DNA of 39,724 nucleotides from Uliginosibacterium gangwonense (GTDB taxonomy: Bacteria > Pseudomonadota > Gammaproteobacteria > Burkholderiales > Rhodocyclaceae). The notes beneath the pieces are model-generated. The model ran no database searches. It worked only from the letters and a program-made list of their open reading frames with translations, and was not told where the DNA came from. The DNA lies in NCBI GenBank assembly GCA_020723855.1, contig DYIB01000011.1, forward strand, positions 1-39,724, given 5' to 3'. Numbering within the stretch: the first letter of the stretch is position 1; each line of letters begins with the position of its first letter. The position numbers and the translations under genes are program-made. This document shows, piece after piece, positions 6,584 through 15,977 of the stretch.

Positions 6584-8255
6584 ATCGGCGCCTCTTGGCG
6601 ATCTGGCGCGACACCACGATCAAAGGCAGGACGCCGACGGCGACGATGGCCAGGGCCGCGGTGGAGGCTTCCGCCAGACGCTCGTCGGAAGCCAGGGTAT
6701 AAGCCTGGGTGGCCAGGGTATCCAGGTTGAAGGGCCGCATCACCAGCGTCGCCGGCAATTCCTTCATGACATCCACGAACACCAGCAGCCCCGCCGTCCA
6801 CAAGCTTCCCCGCAGCAGCGGCAGATGCACTTGCCACAGCGTGCCGGCCTGACCATAGCCCAGGGAGCGCGCCGCGTCATCCATGCTGGGCGTGATTTTC
6901 GCCAGGCCCGCCTCGACGGTCTGCAGGGACACGGTCAGGAAACGCACCAGATAGGCATAGACCAGCGCGGTGATGCCGCCCGTGAGCAGCAGCCCCGGGC
7001 TGGTGCCGGTCCATGACTGGACCAGGGATGCCAGCCAGTTGTCCAGGCGCGTCACCGGAATCAACACGCCCACCGCGATGACCGACCCCGGCACGGCGTA
7101 GCCCAGCCCCACGGCGCGGTTGAGCAACTGCGGCAGACGCCCCCTGCCCATGCGGGCGGCATAGCCCAGCAGCAGCGACAGCGCCACCGCCAGCACGGCG
7201 GTGACGGCGGCAAGAGTGAAGCTGTTGCGCGCGAGCTGCAGGAAGCGCGCGCCGAACTGGGCGTCGCCCTCGGCGAGGGCCATTTCCAGCAGGATGCCCG
7301 CGGGCAGCAGGAAGCCCAGCGTGAGCGGCAGCGCACACAGGGCGAAGGCGCCGGCGGCCTTGGCGCCCCGTAGCTGCCGGCCGGACAGGGAACGGTTGCG
7401 GCCGGTGGTGTTGTGAAAGCGGGCGCGCCCGCGCGAGGCGCGCTCCAGCAGCAGCACCAGCAGCACGAAGCCCAGCAGCGTCACCGACAACTGGGCGGCC
7501 GCGGTGCGGTCGCCCAGGGAGAACCAGGCGCGGTAAATGCCGGTAGTGAAGGTCTGCACGCCGAAATAGGCCACCGTGCCGTAGTCCGCCAGGGTTTCCA
7601 TCAGGGCCAGGGCGGCGCCCGCGGCGATGGCGGGCCGCGCCAGGGGCAGGGAAATGCGCAAGAAGCTGCCCCAGGGGCCCAAGCCCAGGGAGCGCCCCAC
7701 CTCAAGCATGCCGCTGGCGCGCTCCAGGAAAGCGGTGCGGGCCAGCAGATAGACATAGGGATAGAGCACAAAAATGAACATGGCCACGGCGCCGCCGACG
7801 CTGCGCACATCGGGGAACCAGTAGCCGCCCGGTTTCCAGCCGAAGGTCCCGCGCAGCCAGGTCTGCACCGGCCCGACGAGCTGCAGCAGATCGGTATAGG
7901 TGTAGGCCATGACATAGGCGGGCACGGCCAAGGGCAGGATGAGCGCCCACTCGAACACCCGGCGGCCGGGGAAGTCATGCATGGTCACCAGCCAGGCGGT
8001 GACGGTGCCGACCACGACGACCCCCACGCCCACACCAAGGCAAAGCCCCAGCGTGTTGGCCACGTACTCGGGCAGGACCGTGGCGGCCAGGTGGGACCAG
8101 GTGTCGCCGGTGCCGCCGATGAAGATGTTGGCGGCCACGCTCAATATCGGTGCCGCCACCAGCGCCGCCACCAGCAGCGCGCTGCCGGTGAGCCAGCCGA
8201 AACGGCGGCCGCGTCGATGACGGCGCGGCAGGGCGCCGACGGATAAAGTGGTCAC
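6582..8255 (-). CDS. fbpB: Ferric iron ABC transporter, fused double permease
   Basis: The 557-residue inner-membrane protein has two binding-protein-dependent permease halves and about 12 predicted hydrophobic segments, as usual for FbpB/SfuB/HitB. Each half carries an EAA-type loop for docking the ATPase: GRSLGLGPWGSFLRISLPLA in the first and ARSLGYGQAGTLWQVHLPLL in the second. The N-terminus has an Arg-rich cytoplasmic stretch. It should form the channel for Fe(III) delivered by FbpA, powered by FbpC. It is transcribed away from fbpC and towards fbpA, so the three transporter subunits come from separate transcripts; the shared fbpB/fbpC control region contains a Fur-like site. Confidence 0.92.
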   Translation of the reverse strand: MTTLSVGALPRRHRRGRRFGWLTGSALLVAALVAAPILSVAANIFIGGTGDTWSHLAATVLPEYVANTLGLCLGVGVGVVVVGTVTAWLVTMHDFPGRRVFEWALILPLAVPAYVMAYTYTDLLQLVGPVQTWLRGTFGWKPGGYWFPDVRSVGGAVAMFIFVLYPYVYLLARTAFLERASGMLEVGRSLGLGPWGSFLRISLPLARPAIAAGAALALMETLADYGTVAYFGVQTFTTGIYRAWFSLGDRTAAAQLSVTLLGFVLLVLLLERASRGRARFHNTTGRNRSLSGRQLRGAKAAGAFALCALPLTLGFLLPAGILLEMALAEGDAQFGARFLQLARNSFTLAAVTAVLAVALSLLLGYAARMGRGRLPQLLNRAVGLGYAVPGSVIAVGVLIPVTRLDNWLASLVQSWTGTSPGLLLTGGITALVYAYLVRFLTVSLQTVEAGLAKITPSMDDAARSLGYGQAGTLWQVHLPLLRGSLWTAGLLVFVDVMKELPATLVMRPFNLDTLATQAYTLASDERLAEASTAALAIVAVGVLPLIVVSRQIAKRRR

Positions 8256-8280
8256 GGCTTGCGGATTTCCGCTGGTTATT

Positions 8281-8303
8281 GATAAATGCGAATTATAATT
8301 GAC
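8281..8303. promoter_or_regulatory. Divergent fbpB/fbpC control site: Fur-box-like sequence over TATAAT elements
   Basis: AATTATAATT gives a TATAAT on each strand (plus 8294-8299, minus 8292-8297). The overlapping AATGCGAATTATAATTG matches a Fur consensus at about 11 of 18 positions and shares the AATGCGAAT half with the site before fbpA. -35 elements are weak on both strands. Fur control is likely by analogy with the fbpA site. Confidence 0.5.
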
Positions 8304-8343
8304 TGCGACGTCGCGCCCCGCGACGGATATCAGGTCTTACGTC

Positions 8344-9453
8344 ATGCCGCTGCTGGAACTGAAGGACGTCAGCCACGCCTACGACAACCACCGCGTCGTC
8401 GAGGGGCTGTCGTTCAGTCTGCCGCGCGGCGCCATCGGCTGCCTGCTGGGTCCCTCCGGCTGCGGCAAGACCACGGTGCTGCGCTGCATTGCCGGCTTCG
8501 AAACCATCAGCGGCGGGGAAATCCGCCTGGTCGGAGAAACCGTCAGCGGTCCCGGCTGTCATGTCCCCCCGGAAAAGCGGCAGGTGGGCATGGTATTCCA
8601 GGATTATGCCCTGTTCCCCCACCTCACCGTCAGCGACAACATCGCCTTCGGCCTGCACCGGGCCGAAGGCGCCGAGAAACGCAGGCGCGTTGCCGAATTG
8701 CTGGACACGGTGGGCCTCACCGGCCAGGGGCACAAATATCCCCACGAGCTGTCCGGAGGCCAGCAGCAGCGCGTCGCCCTGGCCCGGGCGCTGGCGCCGC
8801 GGCCCCATCTGCTGCTGCTGGACGAGCCCTTCTCCAACCTGGACGTGGACCTGCGCGAGCGCCTGTCGCTGGAACTGCGCGACATCCTCAGGGCGAGCAG
8901 CATCACCGCCATCCTGGTCACCCACGACCAGCACGAAGCCTTCGCCATGGCGGACGAGATCGGCATCATGCACGAGGGCCGCATCCAGCAGTGGGACGTG
9001 CCCTACAACCTGTACCACAAGCCGGCGAACCGCTTCGTCGCCGACTTCGTCGGGCAAGGGGTGTTCCTGCCGGGCACGGTGCTGAACTCGCGCCAGGTGC
9101 AGATCGAGCTGGGCGTGCTGAGCGGCACGATCCCCACCGAGTGCGGCATGGGCTGCGTCGCCTGCGGGCGCGGCTGCCGGGTGAGCGTGCTGCTGCGCCC
9201 GGACGATATCATCCACGACGATGCCAGCGCCATGAAGGCGGAAGTGGTGCACAAGGCCTTCCGCGGCGCCGAATTCCTCTACACCCTGCGGCTGGCGAGC
9301 GGCGCGCGCTTGCTGTCCCTGGTGCCCAGCCATCACAACCACGCCATCGGCGAGAAGATCGGCATCCGTCTCGACGTGGACCACGTCGTCGCCTTCCGCA
9401 GCGCCGAGGCGCAGCCGCACCAGCACGAAGACCGGGTGCGCGACGCCGCATGA
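8344..9453 (+). CDS. fbpC: Ferric iron ABC transporter ATP-binding protein with extra cysteine cluster
   Basis: The 369-residue ATPase has Walker A GPSGCGKT (36-43), Q-loop VFQDYALF, signature LSGGQQQR (137-144), Walker B LLLLDEP and switch histidine in [13 protein letters not shown]. These are followed by a C-terminal regulatory domain of the FbpC/PotA type. Within that domain C267, C271, C274 and C278 form a CX3CX2CX3C cluster, which I do not recall as a standard FbpC feature. It could bind iron, an Fe-S cluster or another metal (inference). The start at 8344 matches the [13 protein letters not shown] beginning; an upstream in-frame TTG at 8299 lies in the operator. The stop overlaps the aat start by 4 bp. 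Confidence 0.93.
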   Translation: MPLLELKDVSHAYDNHRVVEGLSFSLPRGAIGCLLGPSGCGKTTVLRCIAGFETISGGEIRLVGETVSGPGCHVPPEKRQVGMVFQDYALFPHLTVSDNIAFGLHRAEGAEKRRRVAELLDTVGLTGQGHKYPHELSGGQQQRVALARALAPRPHLLLLDEPFSNLDVDLRERLSLELRDILRASSITAILVTHDQHEAFAMADEIGIMHEGRIQQWDVPYNLYHKPANRFVADFVGQGVFLPGTVLNSRQVQIELGVLSGTIPTECGMGCVACGRGCRVSVLLRPDDIIHDDASAMKAEVVHKAFRGAEFLYTLRLASGARLLSLVPSHHNHAIGEKIGIRLDVDHVVAFRSAEAQPHQHEDRVRDAA

Positions 9454-10163
9454 TCCCCTGGCTGCGGCGGGACGATCCTTTCCCGCCCGTGGAAACGGCC
9501 CTGAAGGAGCCCGGCGGATTGCTCGCCGCCGGGGGCGATCTTTCTCCGCAACGCCTGCTCGCCGCCTATCGCCTCGGCATTTTCCCCTGGTACAACGAGG
9601 CAGAGCCCATCCTGTGGTGGAGCCCCGACCCGCGCATGGTGTTGTTCCCGACGCAGATCAAGCTCTCCCGCTCGCTGCGCAAGGCCCTCCGCCGGGGCCA
9701 CTTCGAGGTCCGGCTCGATACCGCTTTTGCCCAGGTGGTGCGCGCCTGCGCCGAGCCGCGCGCAGGCCAGGACGGCACCTGGATCACGCGCGAGATGCGG
9801 GAAGCCTATGAGCGCCTGCACGAACTCGGCTACGCCCACTCGGTCGAATCCTGGCAGGAGGGACGGCTGGTCGGCGGACTGTATGGTGTCGCCATCGGCC
9901 GGGCGTTCTACGGCGAATCGATGTTTACCCGCGTCACCGATGCCTCCAAGGTTGCCCTGGCCCATCTGTGCCGTTATCTTGAGCACAACGGTTTCGCCGT
10001 GATAGATTGTCAAATGGTGACCCGCCATCTCGCGTCCCTCGGCGCCCGGCCGATAGCGCGCAGCCGCTTCGTGCAGGGGCTGGCCGAATGGACCCAAGGC
10101 GGCATTCCGCCCGGCAAGTGGCCGGCGCACGACGCGCGGGATCTCTTTGGCAACGGAACATGA
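9450..10163 (+). CDS. aat: Leucyl/phenylalanyl-tRNA--protein transferase
   Basis: The 237-residue enzyme moves Leu or Phe from aminoacyl-tRNA to the N-terminal Arg or Lys of proteins, creating N-degrons for ClpS/ClpAP. Family motifs are all present: [21 protein letters not shown], the GIFPWY and [12 protein letters not shown] segments, and later [12 protein letters not shown] and the end region [14 protein letters not shown]. Length is normal (E. coli 234). The ATGA overlap with fbpC at 9450-9453 and another with bpt at 10160-10163 show translational coupling. It therefore probably shares the iron-controlled fbpC transcript. Confidence 0.95.
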   Translation: MIPWLRRDDPFPPVETALKEPGGLLAAGGDLSPQRLLAAYRLGIFPWYNEAEPILWWSPDPRMVLFPTQIKLSRSLRKALRRGHFEVRLDTAFAQVVRACAEPRAGQDGTWITREMREAYERLHELGYAHSVESWQEGRLVGGLYGVAIGRAFYGESMFTRVTDASKVALAHLCRYLEHNGFAVIDCQMVTRHLASLGARPIARSRFVQGLAEWTQGGIPPGKWPAHDARDLFGNGT

Positions 10164-10906
10164 CGCTACTCAAGGATTTACCGTTCCCGCTGCTGCAGTT
10201 CTACGCGACTGCTCCCTACTCCTGCTCGTATCTGCCCGGGCGCATCGCCCGTTCCCAGGTCGCCACCCCCAGCCACATGATCGACGCCGCGGTGTATAGC
10301 GAGCTGGTGCGCGCCGGTTTTCGCCGCAGCGGCATCTTCACTTACCGGCCCTATTGCGATGCCTGCCGCGCCTGCGTGCCGGTGCGCATTCCCGTCGAGC
10401 ACTTCGCGCCCGACCGCAGCCAGCGCCGCGCCTGGAAGCGCCACGCGGCGATGGAGGTGCACCAGTTGCCGCTGGTGTTCCGCGACGAGCACTACATGCT
10501 CTATCAGCGCTACCAGCGCAGCCGCCATTCGGGCGGCGGCATGGATCAGGACAGCCGCGAGCAGTACGCCCACTTCCTGCTGCAAAGCCATGTGGACAGC
10601 CGCCTGCTGGAGTTCCGCGAAAACGGCGAACTGCGCATGGTGAGCATCGTGGACCTGCTGGCCGACGGCCTGTCGTCGGTCTACACCTTCTTCCAGCCCG
10701 ACGTGCCCGGCGCCAGCTTCGGCACCTTCAGCATCCTGTGGCAAGTGGCCCAGTGCCGCGAAACGAACCTGCCTTACCTGTATCTCGGCTACTGGATAAG
10801 GCAAAGCCACAAGATGGCCTACAAGGCGCGCTTCCGTCCCATCGAGGGGCGCCTCGGCGGCAACTGGCGCGAGCTCACCGAGGAGGATTTGAACAGGCGC
10901 TATTGA
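10160..10906 (+). CDS. bpt: Aspartate/glutamate leucyltransferase (Bpt; ATE1-like)
   Basis: The 248-residue protein belongs to the bacterial Bpt branch of the arginyltransferase family. It transfers Leu to N-terminal Asp or Glu and so extends the N-degron pathway served by Aat. The N-terminal domain has Y-S-C-S-Y (C22) and Y-C-D-A-C-R-A-C (C66, C69, C72), the conserved family cysteines; in eukaryotic ATE1 the corresponding N-terminal cysteines are reported to hold an Fe-S cluster. The C-terminal domain shows [20 protein letters not shown] and YLYLGYWI. Its ATG overlaps the aat stop by 4 bp. Confidence 0.94.
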   Translation: MTLLKDLPFPLLQFYATAPYSCSYLPGRIARSQVATPSHMIDAAVYSELVRAGFRRSGIFTYRPYCDACRACVPVRIPVEHFAPDRSQRRAWKRHAAMEVHQLPLVFRDEHYMLYQRYQRSRHSGGGMDQDSREQYAHFLLQSHVDSRLLEFRENGELRMVSIVDLLADGLSSVYTFFQPDVPGASFGTFSILWQVAQCRETNLPYLYLGYWIRQSHKMAYKARFRPIEGRLGGNWRELTEEDLNRRY

Positions 10907-10927
10907 GCAGTACGCTAAAATGGCGTG

Positions 10928-11950
10928 ATGCTCTACGACCTCGTCCGCCCTTTTCTTTTCGCGCTCGACGCCGAAACTGCCCACGAACTCACTCTCGCCG
11001 GCCTGCGCACCGCCGCCGCCCGCCTGCTGCCCGCCTGCCCGGTGCCCCAGGGCCCGCCGGTGCGCGTCATGGGACTGGACTTCCCGAACCGCATCGGACT
11101 TGCCGCCGGGCTGGACAAGAACGGCTGCTGCATCGACGGACTGGCCACCCTGGGTTTCGGCTTCCTGGAGATCGGCACCGTCACGCCGCGTCCCCAGCCG
11201 GGCAACCCCAAGCCGCGGCTGTTCCGCCTGCCCGAGCGCCAGGCCATCATCAATCGCATGGGTTTCAACAACGATGGCGTGGACGCCCTGATCGCCAACG
11301 TGCGGCGCGCGCGCTACCGCGGCATCCTGGGCATCAACATCGGCAAGAACTTCGACACGCCCATCGAGCGTGCCGCCGACGACTACCTCGCCTGCCTGCG
11401 CAAGGTATATGGGCTGGCGAGCTATGTCACGGTAAACGTTTCGTCGCCCAACACCAAGGACCTGCGCCGGTTGCAGGGCGAGTCGGAACTGGACAGCCTG
11501 CTGGGCGCTCTAAAACGTGAGCAGGCGCAGCTCGCCGACCGCAACGGCCGTTATGTGCCGCTGGCGTTAAAAGTCGCTCCCGATCTCGACGCAGCGCAGA
11601 TCGGGACGATCGCCGGTGGGCTGCGCCGCCACCGTATTGACGCCGTCATCGCCACCAACACCACCGTGTCGCGCCAGGGCGTCGAAGGCCTGCCCCACGC
11701 CGGGGAGGCGGGCGGCCTGTCCGGCGCACCCCTGTTCGCCCGCTCCACCGAAGTGGTCGCCGCCCTGGCCCAAGCGCTGCACGGCGAGATCCCCATTATC
11801 GCCGCCGGTGGCATCGTGGACGGCAAGACGGCCCGCGCCAAGCTGGAGGCAGGCGCGACCCTGGTGCAAATCTACAGCGGCCTCATCTATCGCGGCCCGG
11901 CGCTGGTGCGCGAAGCGGTCGCGGCCACCCGCAACTTCCCAGCCCGATGA
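10928..11950 (+). CDS. pyrD: Dihydroorotate dehydrogenase (quinone), class 2
   Basis: The 340-residue flavoenzyme oxidises dihydroorotate to orotate in pyrimidine synthesis and passes electrons to the membrane quinone pool. The N-terminal helical part ([19 protein letters not shown]) is the membrane-associating extension of class 2 enzymes. The barrel shows [10 protein letters not shown], the NRMGFNN motif, VNVSSPNT with the class 2 catalytic serine, and FMN-binding IIAAGGI near the end. I take ATG at 10928 over the GTG at 10925. It begins 21 bp after bpt and ends in an ATGA overlap with ald, so it belongs to the fbpC-aat-bpt run. Confidence 0.95.
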   Translation: MLYDLVRPFLFALDAETAHELTLAGLRTAAARLLPACPVPQGPPVRVMGLDFPNRIGLAAGLDKNGCCIDGLATLGFGFLEIGTVTPRPQPGNPKPRLFRLPERQAIINRMGFNNDGVDALIANVRRARYRGILGINIGKNFDTPIERAADDYLACLRKVYGLASYVTVNVSSPNTKDLRRLQGESELDSLLGALKREQAQLADRNGRYVPLALKVAPDLDAAQIGTIAGGLRRHRIDAVIATNTTVSRQGVEGLPHAGEAGGLSGAPLFARSTEVVAALAQALHGEIPIIAAGGIVDGKTARAKLEAGATLVQIYSGLIYRGPALVREAVAATRNFPAR

Positions 11951-13050
11951 TCGTCGGCGTTCCGCGCGAGACCAAGGAAGGTGAGTACCGCGTCGGCCTC
12001 ACGCCGGACGGGGTGCGTGCCTTACGTGCCGCCGGCCACGAGGTGCTGGTGCAGAGCGGCGCCGGCGCCCGGGTGGGCTTTGCCGATGCCGCCTATGGGG
12101 AGGCAGGTGCCGCCATCGTCGATGACGCCGACATGGTGTGGCGGCGCGCCGGGCTGGTGGTGAAAGTCAAGGAATTGCAGCCGCAGGAATACCGGCTGGT
12201 GCGCGCCGGCCAGATCCTGTTCTGCTACCAGCACCTGGCCCCCGATCCGGAATTGCTCCAGGCCATGCTCGACGGCGGCCCCAGTTGCATCGCCTACGAG
12301 ACCGTAGCCGACGCCCAGGGGCAGCTGCCGCTGCTGGCGCCCATGTCGCGCATCGCCGGCCGACTGGCGCCGCAGATGGGGGCGCTGGCCCTGCATACGA
12401 CCAACGGCGGCGCCGGCGTCCTGCTCGCCATGCCGGGTCTGCCGCCCGCCCGGGTGGTGGTGGCGGGCGCCGGCGCCTCGGGCAGCGAAGCGGCCCGGGC
12501 GGCCGCGGCCCTGGGCGCCGAAGTGACCGTGTTCGCCCGCAGCACGGCACGCCTGGGACGGCTCGCCCAAGCCTGCGGCGGGCGGGTGCGTACCCTCGTC
12601 TATGAGCCGACCGTGTTCGAGGAGGCGGTACGCGAGGCCGATCTCGTGATCGGCGCCGTGCTGGTCGCCGGCCGGCTGTCGCCCAAGCTGATTTCCCGCG
12701 AGCTGCTGCGCGCCATGCGCCCCGGCTCGGCCTTGGTGGAGATCGGCATAGACCAGGGCGGCATTTCCGAGACGGCGCGTCCTACCTCCCACGCCCAGCC
12801 GTTCTACGTGGCAGAAGGCATCGTGCACTACTGCGTGCCCAACATGCCCTCGGCGGTGGCGCGCACCGCCACCCTGGCCCTCACCCGGGCCACCCTGCCC
12901 TATGTGCTGGCGCTCGCGGACAAGGGTTTGATTCAGACCCTGCGCGACGACCCGGGCCTGGCCGCGGGACTGCAGGTGCACGCGGGCCGTATCACCCATG
13001 CCGGCCTGGCGCAGGACACGGGGCGCGCCTGTTTTCCGCTCCCCGGCTGA
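11947..13050 (+). CDS. ald: Alanine dehydrogenase
   Basis: The 367-residue NAD-dependent enzyme interconverts L-alanine and pyruvate plus ammonia. Key residues fall at family positions: R15 and K75 for substrate binding, catalytic H96 in CYQHLAPD, and an Asp near 269 in EIGIDQGG. The Rossmann motif is AGAGASG (173-179). Signature segments include [18 protein letters not shown] and [13 protein letters not shown]. The length matches Ald (~370). It is translationally coupled to pyrD by the 4-bp overlap at 11947-11950. Its grouping with pyrD and N-degron genes has no obvious metabolic logic. Confidence 0.93.
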   Translation: MIVGVPRETKEGEYRVGLTPDGVRALRAAGHEVLVQSGAGARVGFADAAYGEAGAAIVDDADMVWRRAGLVVKVKELQPQEYRLVRAGQILFCYQHLAPDPELLQAMLDGGPSCIAYETVADAQGQLPLLAPMSRIAGRLAPQMGALALHTTNGGAGVLLAMPGLPPARVVVAGAGASGSEAARAAAALGAEVTVFARSTARLGRLAQACGGRVRTLVYEPTVFEEAVREADLVIGAVLVAGRLSPKLISRELLRAMRPGSALVEIGIDQGGISETARPTSHAQPFYVAEGIVHYCVPNMPSAVARTATLALTRATLPYVLALADKGLIQTLRDDPGLAAGLQVHAGRITHAGLAQDTGRACFPLPG

Positions 13051-13060
13051 GCCCCGCCGC

Positions 13061-13078
13061 CAGCGCCACGCGGCGCTG
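13061..13078 (+). terminator. Weak hairpin after ald
   Basis: CAGCGCC and GGCGCTG pair around an ACGC loop just after the ald stop. A second tiny stem (CGG/CCG) and TTTT follow about 15 bp later. It is plausible as an attenuating or weak terminator before rnfA. Confidence 0.35.
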
Positions 13079-13129
13079 CGGAAAAGCCGTTTTATCAATA
13101 GAACTCATGAGGCTATATCTCTTCAAGGG

Positions 13130-13158
13130 TTGTTTGTTGCAGTGCCAGAAGGGATAAT
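13130..13158 (+). promoter_or_regulatory. Probable promoter of the rnf operon
   Basis: TTGTTT (13130-13135), a 17-bp spacer and GATAAT (13153-13158) form a moderate sigma-70 promoter. The rnfA ATG at 13185 would have a short ~20-nt leader with no clear Shine-Dalgarno sequence. Confidence 0.45.
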
Positions 13159-13184
13159 TCCGGCTTTCTTCGCACACACCCTCA

Positions 13185-13769
13185 ATGGCGGCCTATCTCG
13201 TCATCGTCATCGGCACGGTTCTGGTCAATAACGTCGTCTTCGTGCGCATCCTGGGGCTGTGCCCCTTCATGGGCGTGTCGAAGAAGCTGGAGACCGCCGT
13301 GGGCATGGGGCTGGCCACCACTTTCGTGCTCACCGTCGGTTGTGGCACCAGCTATCTGATCGACCGCTATCTGCTGGGCCCTTTCGACCTGGAGTACCTG
13401 CGCACCCTGTCTTTCATCGTGGTGATCGCGGCCGTCGTGCAGCTCACCGAGCTGGTCATCCAGAAGACCAGCCCGCTGCTGCACCAGGTGCTGGGCATCT
13501 ACCTGCCCCTCATCACCACCAATTGCGCCGTGCTTGGCGTGCCCCTGCTCAACGTGGCATTCGGCCACAACCTGCTGCAGTCCCTGCTGTTCGGTTTCGG
13601 CAGCGCCGTGGGCTTCACCCTGGCCATGGTGTTGTTCGCCGGCATCCGCGAGCGCCTGGAAGGCGCGGACGTGCCGGCGCCCTTTCGCGGCACGGCCATC
13701 GCCATGGTGACCGCGGGGCTGATGAGTCTGGCCTTCATGGGCTTTGCCGGCCTCGACCGCTTCAAGTAG
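13185..13769 (+). CDS. rnfA: Ion-translocating oxidoreductase (Rnf/Rsx) subunit A
   Basis: This 194-residue integral membrane protein has about six hydrophobic segments. RnfA and RnfE are paralogous and form the membrane core of the Rnf complex, which couples electron flow between ferredoxin and NAD(H) to ion movement, or, as Rsx, keeps SoxR reduced. The motif [11 protein letters not shown] near the N-terminus and [13 protein letters not shown] around residue 110 contain the conserved cysteines that sit at the RnfA/E interface. First gene of a six-gene rnfABCDGE run with tight spacing; only 3 bp separate it from rnfB. Confidence 0.95.
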   Translation: MAAYLVIVIGTVLVNNVVFVRILGLCPFMGVSKKLETAVGMGLATTFVLTVGCGTSYLIDRYLLGPFDLEYLRTLSFIVVIAAVVQLTELVIQKTSPLLHQVLGIYLPLITTNCAVLGVPLLNVAFGHNLLQSLLFGFGSAVGFTLAMVLFAGIRERLEGADVPAPFRGTAIAMVTAGLMSLAFMGFAGLDRFK

Positions 13770-13772
13770 ACA

Positions 13773-14330
13773 ATGCTCGCTGCCCTGTTCGTCATGACCG
13801 GCATCGCCCTCGTCCTGGGCGTGGCCCTGGGCTATGCGTCGAGGGTGTTCAAGGTCGAGGGCGATCCGCTGGTGGACAAGATCGATGCCATCCTGCCCCA
13901 GACCCAGTGCGGCCAGTGCGGCTATCCGGGCTGCAAGCCCTATGCCCAGGCCATCGCCAAGGGGGAAGCGGACATCAACCGCTGCCCGCCCGGCGGCGAG
14001 GAAGGCATCCGCAAGCTGGCGGACCTGCTGGGCAAGGAGTTCAAGCCCCTGGACGCGGAAGCCGGCGTGGAGAAGCCCAAGTCGGTGGCGGTGATCGACG
14101 AGAACACCTGCATCGGCTGCACCCTGTGCATCCAGGCCTGCCCGGTGGACGCCATCGTCGGCTCTTCGAAGCAGATGCACACCGTGGTGGCCGAGTTGTG
14201 CACCGGCTGCGAGCTGTGCGTCGCCCCCTGCCCGGTGGACTGCATCCATATGGAGCCCGTGACTGAGACCATCGAGAACTGGAAGTGGAAGTATCCGGTG
14301 GCGGAGATCAAGGAGAGGCACGCAGCATGA
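13773..14330 (+). CDS. rnfB: Rnf complex subunit B, Fe-S electron carrier
   Basis: The 185-residue protein has an N-terminal membrane anchor (residues 1-25). An Fe-S domain with C46, C49, C54 and C71 follows, then two ferredoxin-type [4Fe-4S] motifs (C113/116/119/123 and C143/146/149/153). It is the cytoplasmic entry point for electrons in Rnf. It is close in size to E. coli RsxB (192) and lacks the extra ferredoxin repeats of some RnfB proteins. The stop overlaps the rnfC start at 14327-14330 (ATGA). Confidence 0.95.
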   Translation: MLAALFVMTGIALVLGVALGYASRVFKVEGDPLVDKIDAILPQTQCGQCGYPGCKPYAQAIAKGEADINRCPPGGEEGIRKLADLLGKEFKPLDAEAGVEKPKSVAVIDENTCIGCTLCIQACPVDAIVGSSKQMHTVVAELCTGCELCVAPCPVDCIHMEPVTETIENWKWKYPVAEIKERHAA

Positions 14331-15946
14331 TCGCCACCCTGTTCCGCTTCAAAGGCGGGGTCAAGCCCGAGACCCACAAGGACTGCTCGACGCGCCAGCC
14401 CATCGCCCGGGCACCCCTGCCGTCGCGCCTCATCGTGCCGTTGCACCAGAGCGCGGGCGGCACGCCGCGGCCCCTGGTGGAGCCGGGCCAGGCGGTGCTC
14501 AAGGGCGAGCGCATCGGCGCCGCCGACGGCAATTTCTCCGCCGCGGTGCACGCACCCACCTCGGGCGTGGTCAAGGCCCTGGCACCCCATGTGATGCCCC
14601 ATCCTTCCGGTCTGTCGGCGCTGTGCGTGGTGATCGAGCCGGACGGCGCGGACCGCTGGATCGAACGCGAGCCGGTGAACTACCGCTCGCTCGCCCCCGA
14701 CGAATTGCGTGACGAACTGCGCGACGCAGGAGTGGTGGGTCTGGGCGGCGCGGTGTTCCCGACCCATCTGAAACTCAAGCCGTCCCAAGGCGGACGCACC
14801 GAGACCCTGATCCTCAACGGCGCCGAATGCGAGCCATGGATCACCTGCGACGACATGCTCATGCGCGAGCGGGCCGAGGTGATCGTGCGCGGCGGCGCCG
14901 TCATGCGCCACATCCTGCAGTCCGAGCGGGTGCTGATCGGCATCGAGGACAACAAGCCGCAGGCCATCGAAGCCATGCGTACCACCGTCGCCCGGCTGGG
15001 CGAGACGATGGAGGTGGTGGCGGTGCCGACGCGCTACCCGGCGGGCGGCGCCAAGCAGCTCATCAAGGTGCTCACCGGCATCGAAGTGCCCTACGGCAAG
15101 CGCAGCCAGGATTACGGCGTGCAGTGCTTCAACGTCGCCACCGCCTACAGCGTCTGGCACGCCCTGGAGCGCGGCGAGCCGCTGATCTCGCGCATCGTCA
15201 CCCTCACCGGCAACGTGGAGCGGCCGCGCAATTTCGAAGTGCTGATCGGCACGCCCCTGGAAGAACTGCTGCCCCTGGTCGGGCCCCTGCCGGACACGGA
15301 CCGCTACATCATGGGCGGGCCCATGATGGGCTTCCCCCTGCCGTCGGCTTCGGTGCCCATCGTCAAGGCCACCAACTGCATCATCGCCGCCTCGCCGGCG
15401 CTGTTTCCCCCGCCGCCGCCGGAGATGCCCTGCATACGCTGCGGCGCCTGCGCCACCGTGTGCCCCCACGAGCTGCAGCCCATGGAGCTGTACTGGTTCG
15501 CGCGCGGCAAGAACTTCGGCAAGGCGCAGGAATACTCGATCTTCGACTGCATCGAGTGCGGCTGCTGCGCCTACGTGTGCCCGTCCCACATCCCGCTGGT
15601 GGACTACTTCCGCTTCGCCAAGTCGGAGATCTGGAGCCGGGAAAAGGAGAAAGCCGCGGCCGATGCGGCGCGCAGCCGCTTCGAGTTCCGCAACGAGCGC
15701 CAGGAGCGGGAGAAGCGGGAGAAGGCCGAACGCCTGGCGCAGAAGACCGCCGGCGCCCGCGCCGCCGATGCCAAGAGGGCGTTGATCGCCGCCGCCATCG
15801 AGCGCGCCCGCGCCCAGAAAGAACAAGTCCAGCCCAGGAACACGGACAACCTCACACCCGAGCAACAGGCCGAAATCGCCGAAGCGGAGGCACGCCGCGC
15901 GCGCATCCGCGCCATGGCGCAGACGCCGCCCGAGAAACCGTTGTAG
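14327..15946 (+). CDS. rnfC: Rnf complex subunit C, NADH-binding
   Basis: The 539-residue protein is the soluble subunit that carries the NADH/FMN module, related to NuoF/NqrA. It has an N-terminal barrel-sandwich part ([11 protein letters not shown]), a central SLBB-like region with [13 protein letters not shown] and [13 protein letters not shown], and two [4Fe-4S] motifs starting near residues 369 ([12 protein letters not shown]) and 408 ([12 protein letters not shown]). The last ~100 residues are charged and likely coiled coil, with the Ala/Lys/Arg-rich makeup common in proteobacterial RnfC. Start taken at the ATGA overlap with rnfB. Followed by rnfD after 31 bp. Confidence 0.95.
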   Translation: MIATLFRFKGGVKPETHKDCSTRQPIARAPLPSRLIVPLHQSAGGTPRPLVEPGQAVLKGERIGAADGNFSAAVHAPTSGVVKALAPHVMPHPSGLSALCVVIEPDGADRWIEREPVNYRSLAPDELRDELRDAGVVGLGGAVFPTHLKLKPSQGGRTETLILNGAECEPWITCDDMLMRERAEVIVRGGAVMRHILQSERVLIGIEDNKPQAIEAMRTTVARLGETMEVVAVPTRYPAGGAKQLIKVLTGIEVPYGKRSQDYGVQCFNVATAYSVWHALERGEPLISRIVTLTGNVERPRNFEVLIGTPLEELLPLVGPLPDTDRYIMGGPMMGFPLPSASVPIVKATNCIIAASPALFPPPPPEMPCIRCGACATVCPHELQPMELYWFARGKNFGKAQEYSIFDCIECGCCAYVCPSHIPLVDYFRFAKSEIWSREKEKAAADAARSRFEFRNERQEREKREKAERLAQKTAGARAADAKRALIAAAIERARAQKEQVQPRNTDNLTPEQQAEIAEAEARRARIRAMAQTPPEKPL

Positions 15947-15977
15947 CGGGCGGCAGGCTCTCCTCCACAAGCACAAG

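Noticed and set aside
8299-8343. Earlier TTG start for fbpC adding 15 residues
   Set aside because: It lies in the operator and -10 region and has no ribosome site. The family N-terminus begins at the ATG at 8344.
10916-10930. TAAAAT just before the pyrD ATG as a second leaderless promoter
   Set aside because: No -35 at the right distance (TTGAAC is 21 bp away) and the gene sits tightly behind bpt in an operon.
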